Assembly (NCBI RefSeq): GCF_002192455.1
Contig: NZ_CP021744.1
Location: 2,200,001-2,264,000 of the forward strand
Origin: Streptomyces albireticuli
GTDB taxonomy: Bacteria > Actinomycetota > Actinomycetes > Streptomycetales > Streptomycetaceae
Direction of reading: 5' to 3'
Length of the DNA: 64,000 bases
Below the pieces are notes generated by a model, which did no database searches, had not been told where the DNA came from, and saw only the letters and a list, made by a program, of their open reading frames with translations. Position numbers and translations under genes: made by a program. Shown in pieces: positions 18,607 to 26,440 of the stretch. How positions within the stretch are numbered: the stretch's first letter is position 1; the number at the start of each line of letters is the position of its first letter.

Positions 18607-20778
18607 ATGCTCACGTACCACCAGGTCATGACCACGGACCTCACCCTGCTGACCACGGCCGCCACCCAGTGGGACGCCGCCGCCAAGGACTTCGAGACCG
18701 CCCAGAAGGCCTACAACAGCCAGGTCCGGAACGTCGGCATCGACGAACAGTGGCAGGGCGTCGCCCGCACCTTCGCCCAGATAGCCAACACCCGGACGTA
18801 CGAGCAGTACTCCGCGGCCGCGAAGGAAGCCCGAGCCATCGCCTCACTGCTGCGGGACGCCCACGGACAGTTCGTCGAACTGCGCAACAAGATGAAATCG
18901 GCGATCGCCGACGCCGCCAAAGAAGACATGAAGATCGACGAAAACGGCAAGGCGACCTGGACCAAGCGCGACGACCCCGGCGTGAAGAACGACCCCGACG
19001 CCGCGACCGCGATCCCCAAGGCCGAGTCGGCCTGGACGCAGCACATCGCCGACATCGTCCAGCAATTCGACGACGCCGACCAGGGCGTCAAGCTGGCGCT
19101 CAAGGCCGCCACCCAGGACTCCGACCCGAACGACGGCATCACCAACGGGTTCAACGCCAAGGCCGAGGGCGACATCGAAAAGGTCGAGGCCCACGAGGCG
19201 AGCAGGCTCGCCGGCATCAAGGACCCGGACGACAAGCAGCGCGCCGAAATGATGCGCCTGATGCGCGACAACAAGAACGACCTCGCGTTCAGCCAGACCT
19301 TCCTGAACGACCTCGGCCCCGACAAGGCCATCGACTACGCCAACAGACTGCGTGGCCAGACCAAGGGCGACCACAAGAAGGACTACGAACAGCTCCAGAA
19401 CGGCCTCGCGACCACCATCTCCACGGCCACCCGGGACCCGAAGTCACCGTTCTACGAGAAGTGGCGCAAGGACCTGCGCGAGGCCGGCGCCAAGAACTAC
19501 GGCAGCAAGACCAACCCGATGTACGGGTACCAGCCGTTCGTCGAGCTGATGAAGCACGGCGACAAATACGGCAAGCAGTTCCTCACCGACCTCGGTGACG
19601 ACATCATCAGCACCGAGAAGAAGCACGAGGGGATCTTCAACAAGATCGCGGGAGGCCACAAGGGTGTCGGCAACGACCCTCTCGACGGTCTCCTGAGCAT
19701 CATGGGCAAGCAGCCCGATGTCGCCACGTCGTTCCTGGACCCCGGCGCCGACGGCAAGAACGACCGCATGAAGTACCTGATCAACGAGCGTGACTGGCCC
19801 AAGCACACGACGATCGGGCCGGCGGGCATCAAGGACTTCGACGACCCCACGTCCCGGCTGGGGCTAGGCGCCGCGCTGGAGGCGGCGGCGACCGGCGACG
19901 TACCGGGCACGAAGCACGCGATCGGCGGGCACACCGAGGCCGAGGCGCGGGTCATGCAGAACACGATCAGGACGCTCGACGCGGACGGCAAGGGCGACAA
20001 GCTCCACGCGAACCTGAGGGCGTCCGTCGGCCACATGCTCACGGACTACACGAGCGACACCCACGAGATCGCGTCCAACAACAGCGGCCGCTACACCGAC
20101 GCCGCTCCAAGAGAGAACTCGGCCGGTGAAGTGTGGAAGGACGCCAACGGAACAGTTCACATGGCCGTCCACCAGGCGAATCTGGCTCGGATTATGCGGG
20201 GCGTAGCCGAGGATCCGAACGCCTTCGCCACGATGTACAACGCTGAGCAGCAGTACTCCGCCGAGACCATGAAACGGACATCCTTCGATGAGGAGGAGGA
20301 CCGCAAGCTCACCGTCAGGAACGCGGCTGGGGCTTTCGGGTTTTACGACGGCGTGCGGGCCGATGTGGTCTACGACAAACGCGACGCGGCCATCCAATGG
20401 GCCCGCGATGTCAGCCACGCCGTGACCGCCACTTCCGGTGCAGCGCTCAACTTCGTCCCGGCGCAGATCACTGCTGATGTGGCCATGCCTAAAGGCGTGA
20501 AGGTCGGCGCCGACGGCCTCAACCGCATGCTCGACTTCGCCATGTACGAATGGACTAAGGAACAGATCTCCGAGGCCACAGCGGCGGCCGGCAAGGACAG
20601 CCGGGAGGACTTCTACGCAGGCCAGCAGCAGGTCGACCGCCTTGTACGGGAGTGGGGCAAGTCGAACGGCCACACCGACCAGGAGGAGTCCCTCATGAGA
20701 AATCTCGTCGGAGACTCCAAAAACCAGCACTACACCGCGCGTCAGATGACCCTTGGGGCACTGGGCAGGGACCACTGA
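18607..20778 (+). CDS. Large WXG-headed protein, likely type VII substrate (module 2)
   Basis: 723 aa. Same plan as the protein at 15021: N-terminal WXG100-like hairpin with W49-Q-G51, then a long helical body of the presumed DUF6571 type. Residues 1-165 match module 1 with about a dozen differences, while the bodies diverge and have different C-termini (here ...HYTARQMTLGALGRDH). Codon use is typical of the genome throughout, unlike the A/T-richer 3' part of the module-1 gene, so this copy looks like the resident one. The ATG at 18607 follows GGGAACGG, and the stop is 54 bp before the start chosen for the next gene. Secretion through the neighbouring ESX system is inferred from the WXG head and the place in the locus. 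Confidence 0.85.
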   Translation: MLTYHQVMTTDLTLLTTAATQWDAAAKDFETAQKAYNSQVRNVGIDEQWQGVARTFAQIANTRTYEQYSAAAKEARAIASLLRDAHGQFVELRNKMKSAIADAAKEDMKIDENGKATWTKRDDPGVKNDPDAATAIPKAESAWTQHIADIVQQFDDADQGVKLALKAATQDSDPNDGITNGFNAKAEGDIEKVEAHEASRLAGIKDPDDKQRAEMMRLMRDNKNDLAFSQTFLNDLGPDKAIDYANRLRGQTKGDHKKDYEQLQNGLATTISTATRDPKSPFYEKWRKDLREAGAKNYGSKTNPMYGYQPFVELMKHGDKYGKQFLTDLGDDIISTEKKHEGIFNKIAGGHKGVGNDPLDGLLSIMGKQPDVATSFLDPGADGKNDRMKYLINERDWPKHTTIGPAGIKDFDDPTSRLGLGAALEAAATGDVPGTKHAIGGHTEAEARVMQNTIRTLDADGKGDKLHANLRASVGHMLTDYTSDTHEIASNNSGRYTDAAPRENSAGEVWKDANGTVHMAVHQANLARIMRGVAEDPNAFATMYNAEQQYSAETMKRTSFDEEEDRKLTVRNAAGAFGFYDGVRADVVYDKRDAAIQWARDVSHAVTATSGAALNFVPAQITADVAMPKGVKVGADGLNRMLDFAMYEWTKEQISEATAAAGKDSREDFYAGQQQVDRLVREWGKSNGHTDQEESLMRNLVGDSKNQHYTARQMTLGALGRDH

Positions 20779-20832
20779 CCACCGTTGACTATCCCGGAAC
20801 CGACCCACTCCACAGAGACTAGGACCAGATCT

Positions 20833-21954
20833 GTGCCCAAACACCGTCGTTGGCTGATCGCGGGATCCGCAATCCTCGTGCTTCTCCTGACCGCCGGAGC
20901 CGCGTTCTACATGACGGGTGGCTACGAGGAATGGCGGGACGATCGCTCTCTGAACAACGCCTGCGAAGGGGTGGTCTCCAAGCAGGACGTGCAGTCGGCA
21001 CTGGGAAGCCGAGGGATCTACGCCAGGCCCGAGAAGGAGCTCGACTTCATCTTCGGCAACATGGCTGAGGGGCGCATAACCAAGTGTGTCCTGAAGAGCC
21101 GCGACAGTGGCGAGAACGTAGTCCTCCAGGTGAGCCGGGTGTCGGGCTCCACCGATGTGCGGGCGCACTACGCCCATCAGTTCGTGGACACATTCGGCTA
21201 CGGAACGGTCCCCGTGGGCGGCGGCTGGCGAGGCTCGATGGTCTTTCACGACGGCTCCCTCCAAGGGACTGTCGAACTCGCCTGTCGCAATCAGAAGGAC
21301 AGGAGCCTTCTGGTGAGCTCCAGGACCCTCTACTCCCCCCGCGACGAACCGGGCCTCGACTCCCAGCAGCGCGCGGACGACCGTACCGGCTTCGCCCGCC
21401 TGCTCACCAGCACCGCGATCGCGGCGGCCGACAAGTACGACTGCGACGCGGCGCTGGGCCGGCCCGTCGAACGGGTGGCACCGGACCCGGTCCGGAACCC
21501 CGTGCCCCTCGACAAGGCGAAGGGCATCTGCGCCCCGGTCGCCGCCCTCCGAGACGGCGCCCAGCGGGTCGGGGCGGTCTCCGTGGCGGATGCTCCCACC
21601 GACCCGACCACCCCGGCGGAGGACTGCTACCTGAACAACGCGCAGGGCACTCCGCTCTACCGGCTGACAGCCCTCTACGGTTCCTTGGCCGAAACGGCGC
21701 GCGCGAAGTCCACCGACTTCGATCCGACTTCGGAGAAAGCGGCGGAGTTCCAAGAGAAGTACCACCGCGGTTTCGCCAGCGCACAGTGCGGAGCCCAGCA
21801 AGGGCGGTCCTTCTACAGGCTGGGGACCATTCTCGAGGGTGCTGGCGAGCGGACCGTCAAGAACCCTGACCTGGAGTTCGAGCGCGCGGCGCTCAAGGCT
21901 TTCGCCGAACAGTCCGCGAAGACGCACGGCTGCGACGACCTTCGGCTGCCGTGA
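20833..21954 (+). CDS. Single-pass membrane protein with large extracytoplasmic domain, partner of module 2
   Basis: 373 aa from a GTG at 20833 (MPKHRRWLIAGSAILVLLL) with AGGA 8 nt upstream; an alternative TTG at 20785 would add 16 residues but has a poor ribosome-binding site. One membrane helix at residues ~8-27 after a basic stretch gives N-in/C-out topology. The outside part contains several Cys (AC, KC, AC, DC, IC, DC, QC, GC) spaced like paired disulfides and seems to hold two similar halves, each with a Cys-containing strand followed by LYGSLAE/VSRVSGS-type segments. No family recognised. It follows the large WXG-headed gene and takes the place held by an unrelated protein in module 1. 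Confidence 0.75.
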   Translation: MPKHRRWLIAGSAILVLLLTAGAAFYMTGGYEEWRDDRSLNNACEGVVSKQDVQSALGSRGIYARPEKELDFIFGNMAEGRITKCVLKSRDSGENVVLQVSRVSGSTDVRAHYAHQFVDTFGYGTVPVGGGWRGSMVFHDGSLQGTVELACRNQKDRSLLVSSRTLYSPRDEPGLDSQQRADDRTGFARLLTSTAIAAADKYDCDAALGRPVERVAPDPVRNPVPLDKAKGICAPVAALRDGAQRVGAVSVADAPTDPTTPAEDCYLNNAQGTPLYRLTALYGSLAETARAKSTDFDPTSEKAAEFQEKYHRGFASAQCGAQQGRSFYRLGTILEGAGERTVKNPDLEFERAALKAFAEQSAKTHGCDDLRLP

Positions 21955-21976
21955 CCGCTGCTGCGGCGGGCTTCGC

Positions 21977-22174
21977 TCACAGGAGGTGGTCGAGCTCTCC
22001 GCGCTTCGCGGCCTCGACGAGGTTACGGAGACCCTCGCGGGTCGTGACCACCAGCTCCTGAGGGCGGGCCGTTTCTCTGAGTATCGGCGTACCGTCGGGC
22101 ATACGGCCGATCTGGATGCAGCTGTTGCCCCCGTTGCCGCCGCATAGGGGTTCCTGCCATCGGATCTCGGACAT
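21977..22174 (-). CDS. DUF397 protein
   Basis: 65 aa. The DUF397 pattern is clear: an N-terminal W, a CQ/SCIQIG-type strand (GGNSCIQIGRMPDGTPILRE) and the conserved turn before a C-terminal helix (LRNLVEAAKRGELDHLL). DUF397 proteins are small partners coded beside XRE regulators in Streptomyces development loci (WhiJ/AbaA/BldB type). It lies 12 bp downstream of the XRE gene and is in the same transcript. It probably modulates the regulator by direct binding; this is inferred from the family. Confidence 0.9.
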   Translation of the reverse strand: MSEIRWQEPLCGGNGGNSCIQIGRMPDGTPILRETARPQELVVTTREGLRNLVEAAKRGELDHLL

Positions 22175-22186
22175 CTGTCGTTCCTC

Positions 22187-23041
22187 TCAGAGCTGCTTGG
22201 CGATGGAATGGATGAGGTCACGGGTCGCGCCAGGAGAAAGGGCGGCTTCCTCCATCCTGTCGAGGAGGCGCTTGTACGAGCCCAGGTCTTCCTGCGAGTC
22301 GAGGAAGAGGGCACCGTGGAACGTATCCAACTGCACGGTGTCGAGTTGGGCGACCGGCCCGTGGGCGTAGCAGATCGGCTGCCCCGGCCCGGCGAATCCT
22401 CCGGCCGAGAACGGCAGGGCGCGGAGGGTGATGTTGCCGCGCTCACTCGCGTCGAGGAGATGCGCCAGCTGAGCGCGGCCCACTTCGGGTCCGCCGAACT
22501 GCATCCGGAGTGCCGCCTCGTGGACGATCGCTGTGAAGGGCGGCGGGCTCTCCCGGAGGGTGAAGATTTCCTGACGGCGCATGCGGTGGGTCGCACGTAG
22601 CTCGATCTCCTTGGCCGGCAGGGCCACGAGCGAGGCCTCGAAGACCGCCCGGGCATGCGCTGCGGTCTGGAGCAGACCGGGAATGTGCACCATGACGAAG
22701 ATGCGCATGGCCACAGCATGGTGCTCGAACTCCGCGACATCCTGGAAGGACGTCGGCAGCACGCCGCGGTACGAATCCCACCAGCGCGGCCCCCTGTCAG
22801 CCGCCATGTTCGCCAGCGCGTCGATCAGAACGGCGTCCTGGCAGCCGTAGTTGGAGGCGAGTGCCCGCACGCGGTCGGCGCTGAGGCCGAAGCGTCCGGA
22901 CTCGATGTTGGGGATGCGGGTGCGGTTCACGCCCAGCAGGGTCGCGGCCTCGTGCGTCGTTACGCCCACGGCCTCACGCAGCCTGCGCAACTCGCTTCCG
23001 AGCCGACGCTGACGGACCGTAGGAATTCTCCTTGGGGGCAT
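22187..23041 (-). CDS. XRE-type helix-turn-helix regulator with DUF5753 domain
   Basis: 284 aa from the ATG at 23041 (MPPRRIPTVRQRRLGSELRRLRE), which has GAGAGG 4 nt upstream; a GTG at 23098 would add 19 residues. The N-terminal XRE helix-turn-helix covers about residues 14-68 (EAATLLGVNRTRIPNIESGRFGLS). The rest matches the Scr1-type DUF5753 sensor region (PGLLQTAAHARAVFEASL ... RMRRQEIF ... LDASERGNITLRALPFSAG). Members of this family regulate Streptomyces differentiation together with a DUF397 protein, here coded right after it. It is divergent from the HATPase gene across a 275-bp region, a good place for autoregulation. Confidence 0.92.
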   Translation of the reverse strand: MPPRRIPTVRQRRLGSELRRLREAVGVTTHEAATLLGVNRTRIPNIESGRFGLSADRVRALASNYGCQDAVLIDALANMAADRGPRWWDSYRGVLPTSFQDVAEFEHHAVAMRIFVMVHIPGLLQTAAHARAVFEASLVALPAKEIELRATHRMRRQEIFTLRESPPPFTAIVHEAALRMQFGGPEVGRAQLAHLLDASERGNITLRALPFSAGGFAGPGQPICYAHGPVAQLDTVQLDTFHGALFLDSQEDLGSYKRLLDRMEEAALSPGATRDLIHSIAKQL

Positions 23042-23316
23042 GTCACCTCTCTCGCGATAGCGCTCATAGTCTGCCCGCGATGGGGGGCCCAGATCCACGA
23101 AGTAGCACTCCTTCGCAGATCGGTAGAACGGTGCTCCGCCAGTGCGCTACCTTCGGTGTTGCCTAGCTCACACGCCGTGGAGCCGGAAGTGCACCGCGCG
23201 AGCATGCCCACCTGCCCTGGGGTGGGCACGCCGCGCCCAGGGAGGCAGGCCACCGGCGCCCGTCCCGCGTGCGAGTACTCCTTCACCCGCCATGCCAAGC
23301 GCTTGGAGTGACGCGC

Positions 23317-23805
23317 ATGTACGACCGCACCCCCTGCCTGCCCGATCCGACGCGACCACCCGGCCCGCCGACCCCCTCCCCCGGGAACCTGAGCTACAGC
23401 CTCGGCCTGCCCTCCAACGCCCACAGCCTCGGTACGGCCCGTACCGTCGTACGGCGCGTCCTGTGCCAGCACGGCCTCTCCGACCTGGCGGAGCTTGGCG
23501 TGCTCGCCACGTCCGAACTACTCGCGAACGCCTGCCTGTTCACCCCCGGCCGCGAAGCCGGCCTGTCCGTGCGCTGGCGGTACGGCGTACTGCGCCTCAC
23601 CGTGTCCGACGAGCACCCGCCGCACCCGGCCGGGGCCCGGGAGATGTGCAGGGCGCGGCGGAGAGCGGCCCTGTCCACGCTGGACGCCGTCGTCGACGCC
23701 TGCGGCGGCATCTGCGGCCTGGACGAGACCGCGGCGCCGCTGGGCGGCAGCAGGATGTGGGCCGTGTTCTCCCGGGAGGCCGGGGAGAACTACGCCAAGC
23801 TCTGA
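23317..23805 (+). CDS. HATPase_c anti-sigma-like ATP-binding protein
   Basis: 162 aa from the ATG at 23317 (MYDRTPCLPD) with GGAG 8 nt upstream. The body has the RsbW/SpoIIAB-like GHKL fold: ARTVVRRVL, then LGVLATSELLANACLF with the N-box E and N, then LRLTVSDEHP. The last motif has D-x-HP where classical kinases have D-x-G. Such small ATP-binding proteins accompany XRE/DUF397 pairs in Streptomyces. They may bind ATP and regulate a sigma factor, or act as a third partner of the XRE regulator. No anti-anti-sigma partner is coded nearby. Confidence 0.85.
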   Translation: MYDRTPCLPDPTRPPGPPTPSPGNLSYSLGLPSNAHSLGTARTVVRRVLCQHGLSDLAELGVLATSELLANACLFTPGREAGLSVRWRYGVLRLTVSDEHPPHPAGAREMCRARRRAALSTLDAVVDACGGICGLDETAAPLGGSRMWAVFSREAGENYAKL

Positions 23806-23942
23806 GGGCCTTGTTCGAACCGGGTCTGCGGCCCGTCGGTCCGGAGTACGCTGCTCAGGGATTGCCCGCGACGCACGTCAACTCGCTTGACGATGTTGCG
23901 CTGTGGCGAAGTTCGCGCACTGTGAAAGGCGGCTCCTGACCG

Positions 23943-24170
23943 ATGGACGAACACGAGAAGGCCGAGCTGTACGCCATGGACATCTCGGGCGCCGAGTGGC
24001 TGAGCGCGCCCGAGGCCACGACCGAGGAGCGCGTCGAGATCGCGTACCTTCCGGGTGGCGCGGTGGCGATGAGGTCGTCCGCGGACCCGGACACCGTTCT
24101 GCGCTACACCGAGGCCGAATGGCACGCGTTCGTCCTGGGAGTGCGGGACGGCGAATTCGACCTGACGTGA
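23943..24170 (+). CDS. DUF397 protein at the bldB position next to esxA
   Basis: 75 aa. A DUF397 domain: ISGAEWLSAPE, then a short strand (VEIAYLPGGAVAMRSS), then a C-terminal Y-T-x-x-E-W helix (YTEAEWHAFVLGVRDGEFDL). From memory, bldB, a small DUF397-family gene required for development in S. coelicolor, lies directly beside esxA/esxB. This gene holds that position, convergent with esxA, so it may be the bldB orthologue, but the present protein is shorter than I remember BldB to be, so I leave the symbol blank. A hairpin at 24199-24239 separates it from esxA. Confidence 0.85.
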   Translation: MDEHEKAELYAMDISGAEWLSAPEATTEERVEIAYLPGGAVAMRSSADPDTVLRYTEAEWHAFVLGVRDGEFDLT

Positions 24171-24198
24171 GCCGTTCCGTGGCGCACGGCCCACGCGA

Positions 24199-24239
24199 AC
24201 GGGGGTGGGCGGGCCGGTAGTCGGCTCACCCACCCCCGT
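24199..24239. terminator. Bidirectional terminator between the DUF397 gene and esxA
   Basis: ACGGGGGTGGG (24199-24209) pairs with CCCACCCCCGT (24229-24239), with an inner GCCG/CGGC stem, between two convergent stop codons. Confidence 0.8.
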
Positions 24240-24262
24240 GAAGGGTTATCGCGTCATCAGTG

Positions 24263-24568
24263 TCAGTAGCTGATGTCGAAAAGCGTCGAGGCCTTCTTGT
24301 CGGTCGCGTAGTAGTGCTCGCTACCGGTCATGACGAGCTTCGCGATCTCGTCCAGCGTGGTCTGGATGTGCTCGCTCCGCTGCCGGAACATCGCGTTCGC
24401 GCTCATCATCATCTGGTGGGCCTGGCCCTCCCAGCCGTGCGCGACGTCACTCACGGCCTTCTGCATGGCGTCCAGCTCCTGCCGGATCACGCCTGCGGCC
24501 GCCCGGATGTCCTTGGCGGTCTCCGAAAGCGAGCCGTAATGAACGACAAGTTCGCCGTTGTCTGCCAT
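24263..24568 (-). CDS. esxA: WXG100 protein, EsxA-like
   Basis: 101 aa from the ATG at 24568 (MADNGELVVHYGSLSETAKD). The WXG turn is W46-E-G48 (AHGWEGQAH) between two long amphipathic helices. A YxxxD export signal is visible at Y86-YATD90 near the C-terminus. EsxA pairs with EsxB as a helical-bundle dimer exported by the type VII system; EsxBA of S. coelicolor was reported to affect sporulation. It is the last gene of the minus-strand operon, 97 bp after esxB. The longer open frame upstream (to 24637) has no ribosome-binding site in a suitable place. Confidence 0.93.
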   Translation of the reverse strand: MADNGELVVHYGSLSETAKDIRAAAGVIRQELDAMQKAVSDVAHGWEGQAHQMMMSANAMFRQRSEHIQTTLDEIAKLVMTGSEHYYATDKKASTLFDISY

Positions 24569-24665
24569 GTCCCCACCCTCTGTGGTGTCGTCGTCTAAAA
24601 ATCGGCGATCGCCGCGCCTCTGCCGCGGCTCCCGCACTCACCCGGGCCCGGGGCCCGGGCTCCAC

Positions 24666-25037
24666 TCAGTACTTGTCGATCCCGCTGGTGGGCGCGCTCT
24701 GGCCGCCGCCACCGCCGCCCGCCGGGGCGCCGGCCGTGTCGACACCCTTCATCGTGGCGGCGATCTCCGCGTCCGTGGCACCGGTGGAACGGTGCGTCAG
24801 GACCACGGCCTCGCGGACCTGGTCGACGAGGCGACGCACGCGGTCGTGGTCGTCGTTCAGGTCCATCTGGGCCTTGCGGAAGGCGCGGTGGGCGTCACCC
24901 TTCCACGAACCGCCGTCGAGCGTGGCGATGACGTTCGCGAGCTTGCGGAGGTTCGCCGAGAAGTGGCCGGTGGTCAGATCCATGGCGTCCGTGAATGCCT
25001 TGAACGCCTTGTCATCGACCTTTTGCTTGTCTGTCAT
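24666..25037 (-). CDS. esxB: WXG100 protein, EsxB-like
   Basis: 123 aa. WXG turn W45-K-G47 (GGSWKGDAHRAF) in a helical hairpin, followed by a flexible Gly-rich tail (APAGGGGGGQSAP) ending TSGIDKY, longer than a standard 100-aa member. A C-terminal tail in EsxB-type proteins is what EccC's last ATPase domain binds. The ATG is preceded by AAAGGTGG. Located between mycosin 1 and esxA. Confidence 0.92.
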   Translation of the reverse strand: MTDKQKVDDKAFKAFTDAMDLTTGHFSANLRKLANVIATLDGGSWKGDAHRAFRKAQMDLNDDHDRVRRLVDQVREAVVLTHRSTGATDAEIAATMKGVDTAGAPAGGGGGGQSAPTSGIDKY

Positions 25038-25136
25038 GTTCCACCTTTCCCCACGAGGGGCTTTTCTTGGGTGTGTGGTTGATGCCGACCGGGGGCGGCG
25101 GGCTTTCGCCTTTACCGGCCAGCCGTCCGTGAAGTC

Positions 25137-26396
25137 TTACTGTCCGGGGCCGGGCCCGGGGCCGTACGGGGGTGAGGGCGTGGGTGCGTACGGAGTCGGC
25201 ACGTGGGCCGCTGCGCGCTTGCGTCGCCGGATGAATACGGCGGTGGCCACCGTTGCGACGACTACTGCTCCTGCCCCGAGGCCGATCCAGAGAGCGGTGC
25301 TGCCGCTGCCCCGGCTCTCGGCCGCCTTCACTTCGGGGGCCGGTGCCTTGGCATCGCTCTTCGCCTTCGGGGACGGCGAGGCCGACGGCTTCGCGTCGCT
25401 TCCTGCGGCGGCGAGGAGAGGGTTGACGTCAGCGGGCCCCGGGTCCCCTTCGCCGTCCACGAGGACCTTGCGGGGGCGGACGATGCCGTAGCCGATATAG
25501 ATGCTGGGCACCTTTCCCGTGGTCGGCTTGCCCGCCGTGTCCATCATGACCCGGAGGACCTGATTGTTGGTCCAGTCGGGGTGCTTGGCCCAGATGAGGG
25601 CTGCGCTGGCTGAGACGATGGCGGTGGCCTCGCTGGTTCCTCCCGTGGCGCAGAAGCCTCCGCCCTTACGGCAGCGCCCAGGGATATCGTCCCCGGACGC
25701 GGCGAGCGCCACGTTGCTGGCGCTGTTCGACCACTTGGTCACTGTGCCGGAACGGTCGACCGCTCCCACCGAGACCACTCCAGGGAGTGAGGCAGGGTAG
25801 TTCGAAAGATTGCCATCGTCGCCATCGTTACCTGCACTCGCAAAAATCAAGCTCCCCTTGTCCAAGGCGTATTTCACCGCTGCCTCGGTCTCAGGGGACT
25901 GCCCAGGCGACTGGGGCCCGCCCATCGATATGTTGATGACCCGGGCGCCGTGATCCACCGCGTACCGGATGGCTTTGCCCCAGAGCGGGTCAGGAGTATC
26001 TGGAGCTGTCCTCACTGGAAGGATCTTGGCGCCCGGAGCAAGGCCTTGGATACCTTCGCCGACCGCTCTGCCAGCGATCAGGGTGGCCATTCCCGTGCCA
26101 TGCCCATCCTGATCTTGATTGGCATCCCGCGGCCTCACGGACATGTCGACGCCTTTCAACACCTGACCGCTCAATTCCGGCACGGACGAGTCCACTCCCG
26201 AATCGAGAACCGCGACGGTCACCCCTTCTCCCTGGCTGACCTTCCACATGTCATCGGCTCGCATGGCATCCAAGTACCACTGCTTCGGGCGCATGTCCTC
26301 CGCCGAGGCCGATGGCAGGCCGCTCCCGACCAATATGGCCACGGTGCCAAGCAACGGCAGGGCACGGTGCAGCGCTCTGCGGGCCAGACGGGACAT
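25137..26396 (-). CDS. mycP: Mycosin 1, type VII secretion-associated subtilisin-like protease
   Basis: 419 aa. A signal peptide at residues 1-32 (ALPLLGTVAILVGSGLPSASA), then an S8 peptidase domain with catalytic D65 (VAVLDSGVD), H99 (DGHGTGMA), oxyanion N190 (SAGND) and S255 (GGTSEATAI). A Pro/Ala/Ser/Lys-rich spacer (~330-370) leads to one C-terminal membrane helix (~373-396) and a basic Pro-rich tail. This is the standard mycosin plan: the protease is anchored with its domain outside the membrane, near the ESX channel. In mycobacteria mycosins are needed for channel stability and cleave few substrates. A second mycosin lies at 28456. Located between the PPE-like gene and esxB, in the same operon. 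Confidence 0.93.
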   Translation of the reverse strand: MSRLARRALHRALPLLGTVAILVGSGLPSASAEDMRPKQWYLDAMRADDMWKVSQGEGVTVAVLDSGVDSSVPELSGQVLKGVDMSVRPRDANQDQDGHGTGMATLIAGRAVGEGIQGLAPGAKILPVRTAPDTPDPLWGKAIRYAVDHGARVINISMGGPQSPGQSPETEAAVKYALDKGSLIFASAGNDGDDGNLSNYPASLPGVVSVGAVDRSGTVTKWSNSASNVALAASGDDIPGRCRKGGGFCATGGTSEATAIVSASAALIWAKHPDWTNNQVLRVMMDTAGKPTTGKVPSIYIGYGIVRPRKVLVDGEGDPGPADVNPLLAAAGSDAKPSASPSPKAKSDAKAPAPEVKAAESRGSGSTALWIGLGAGAVVVATVATAVFIRRRKRAAAHVPTPYAPTPSPPYGPGPGPGQ

Positions 26397-26440
26397 AGCT
26401 CGGCAGTCTCCTCGGAATCGTGCGGACGGTATAGGCAGAG

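Noticed and set aside
24263..25037. esxA and esxB as part of a mobile element
   Set aside because: No integrase, transposase, att-like direct repeats or tRNA gene is found nearby; the genes belong to a conserved chromosomal locus.
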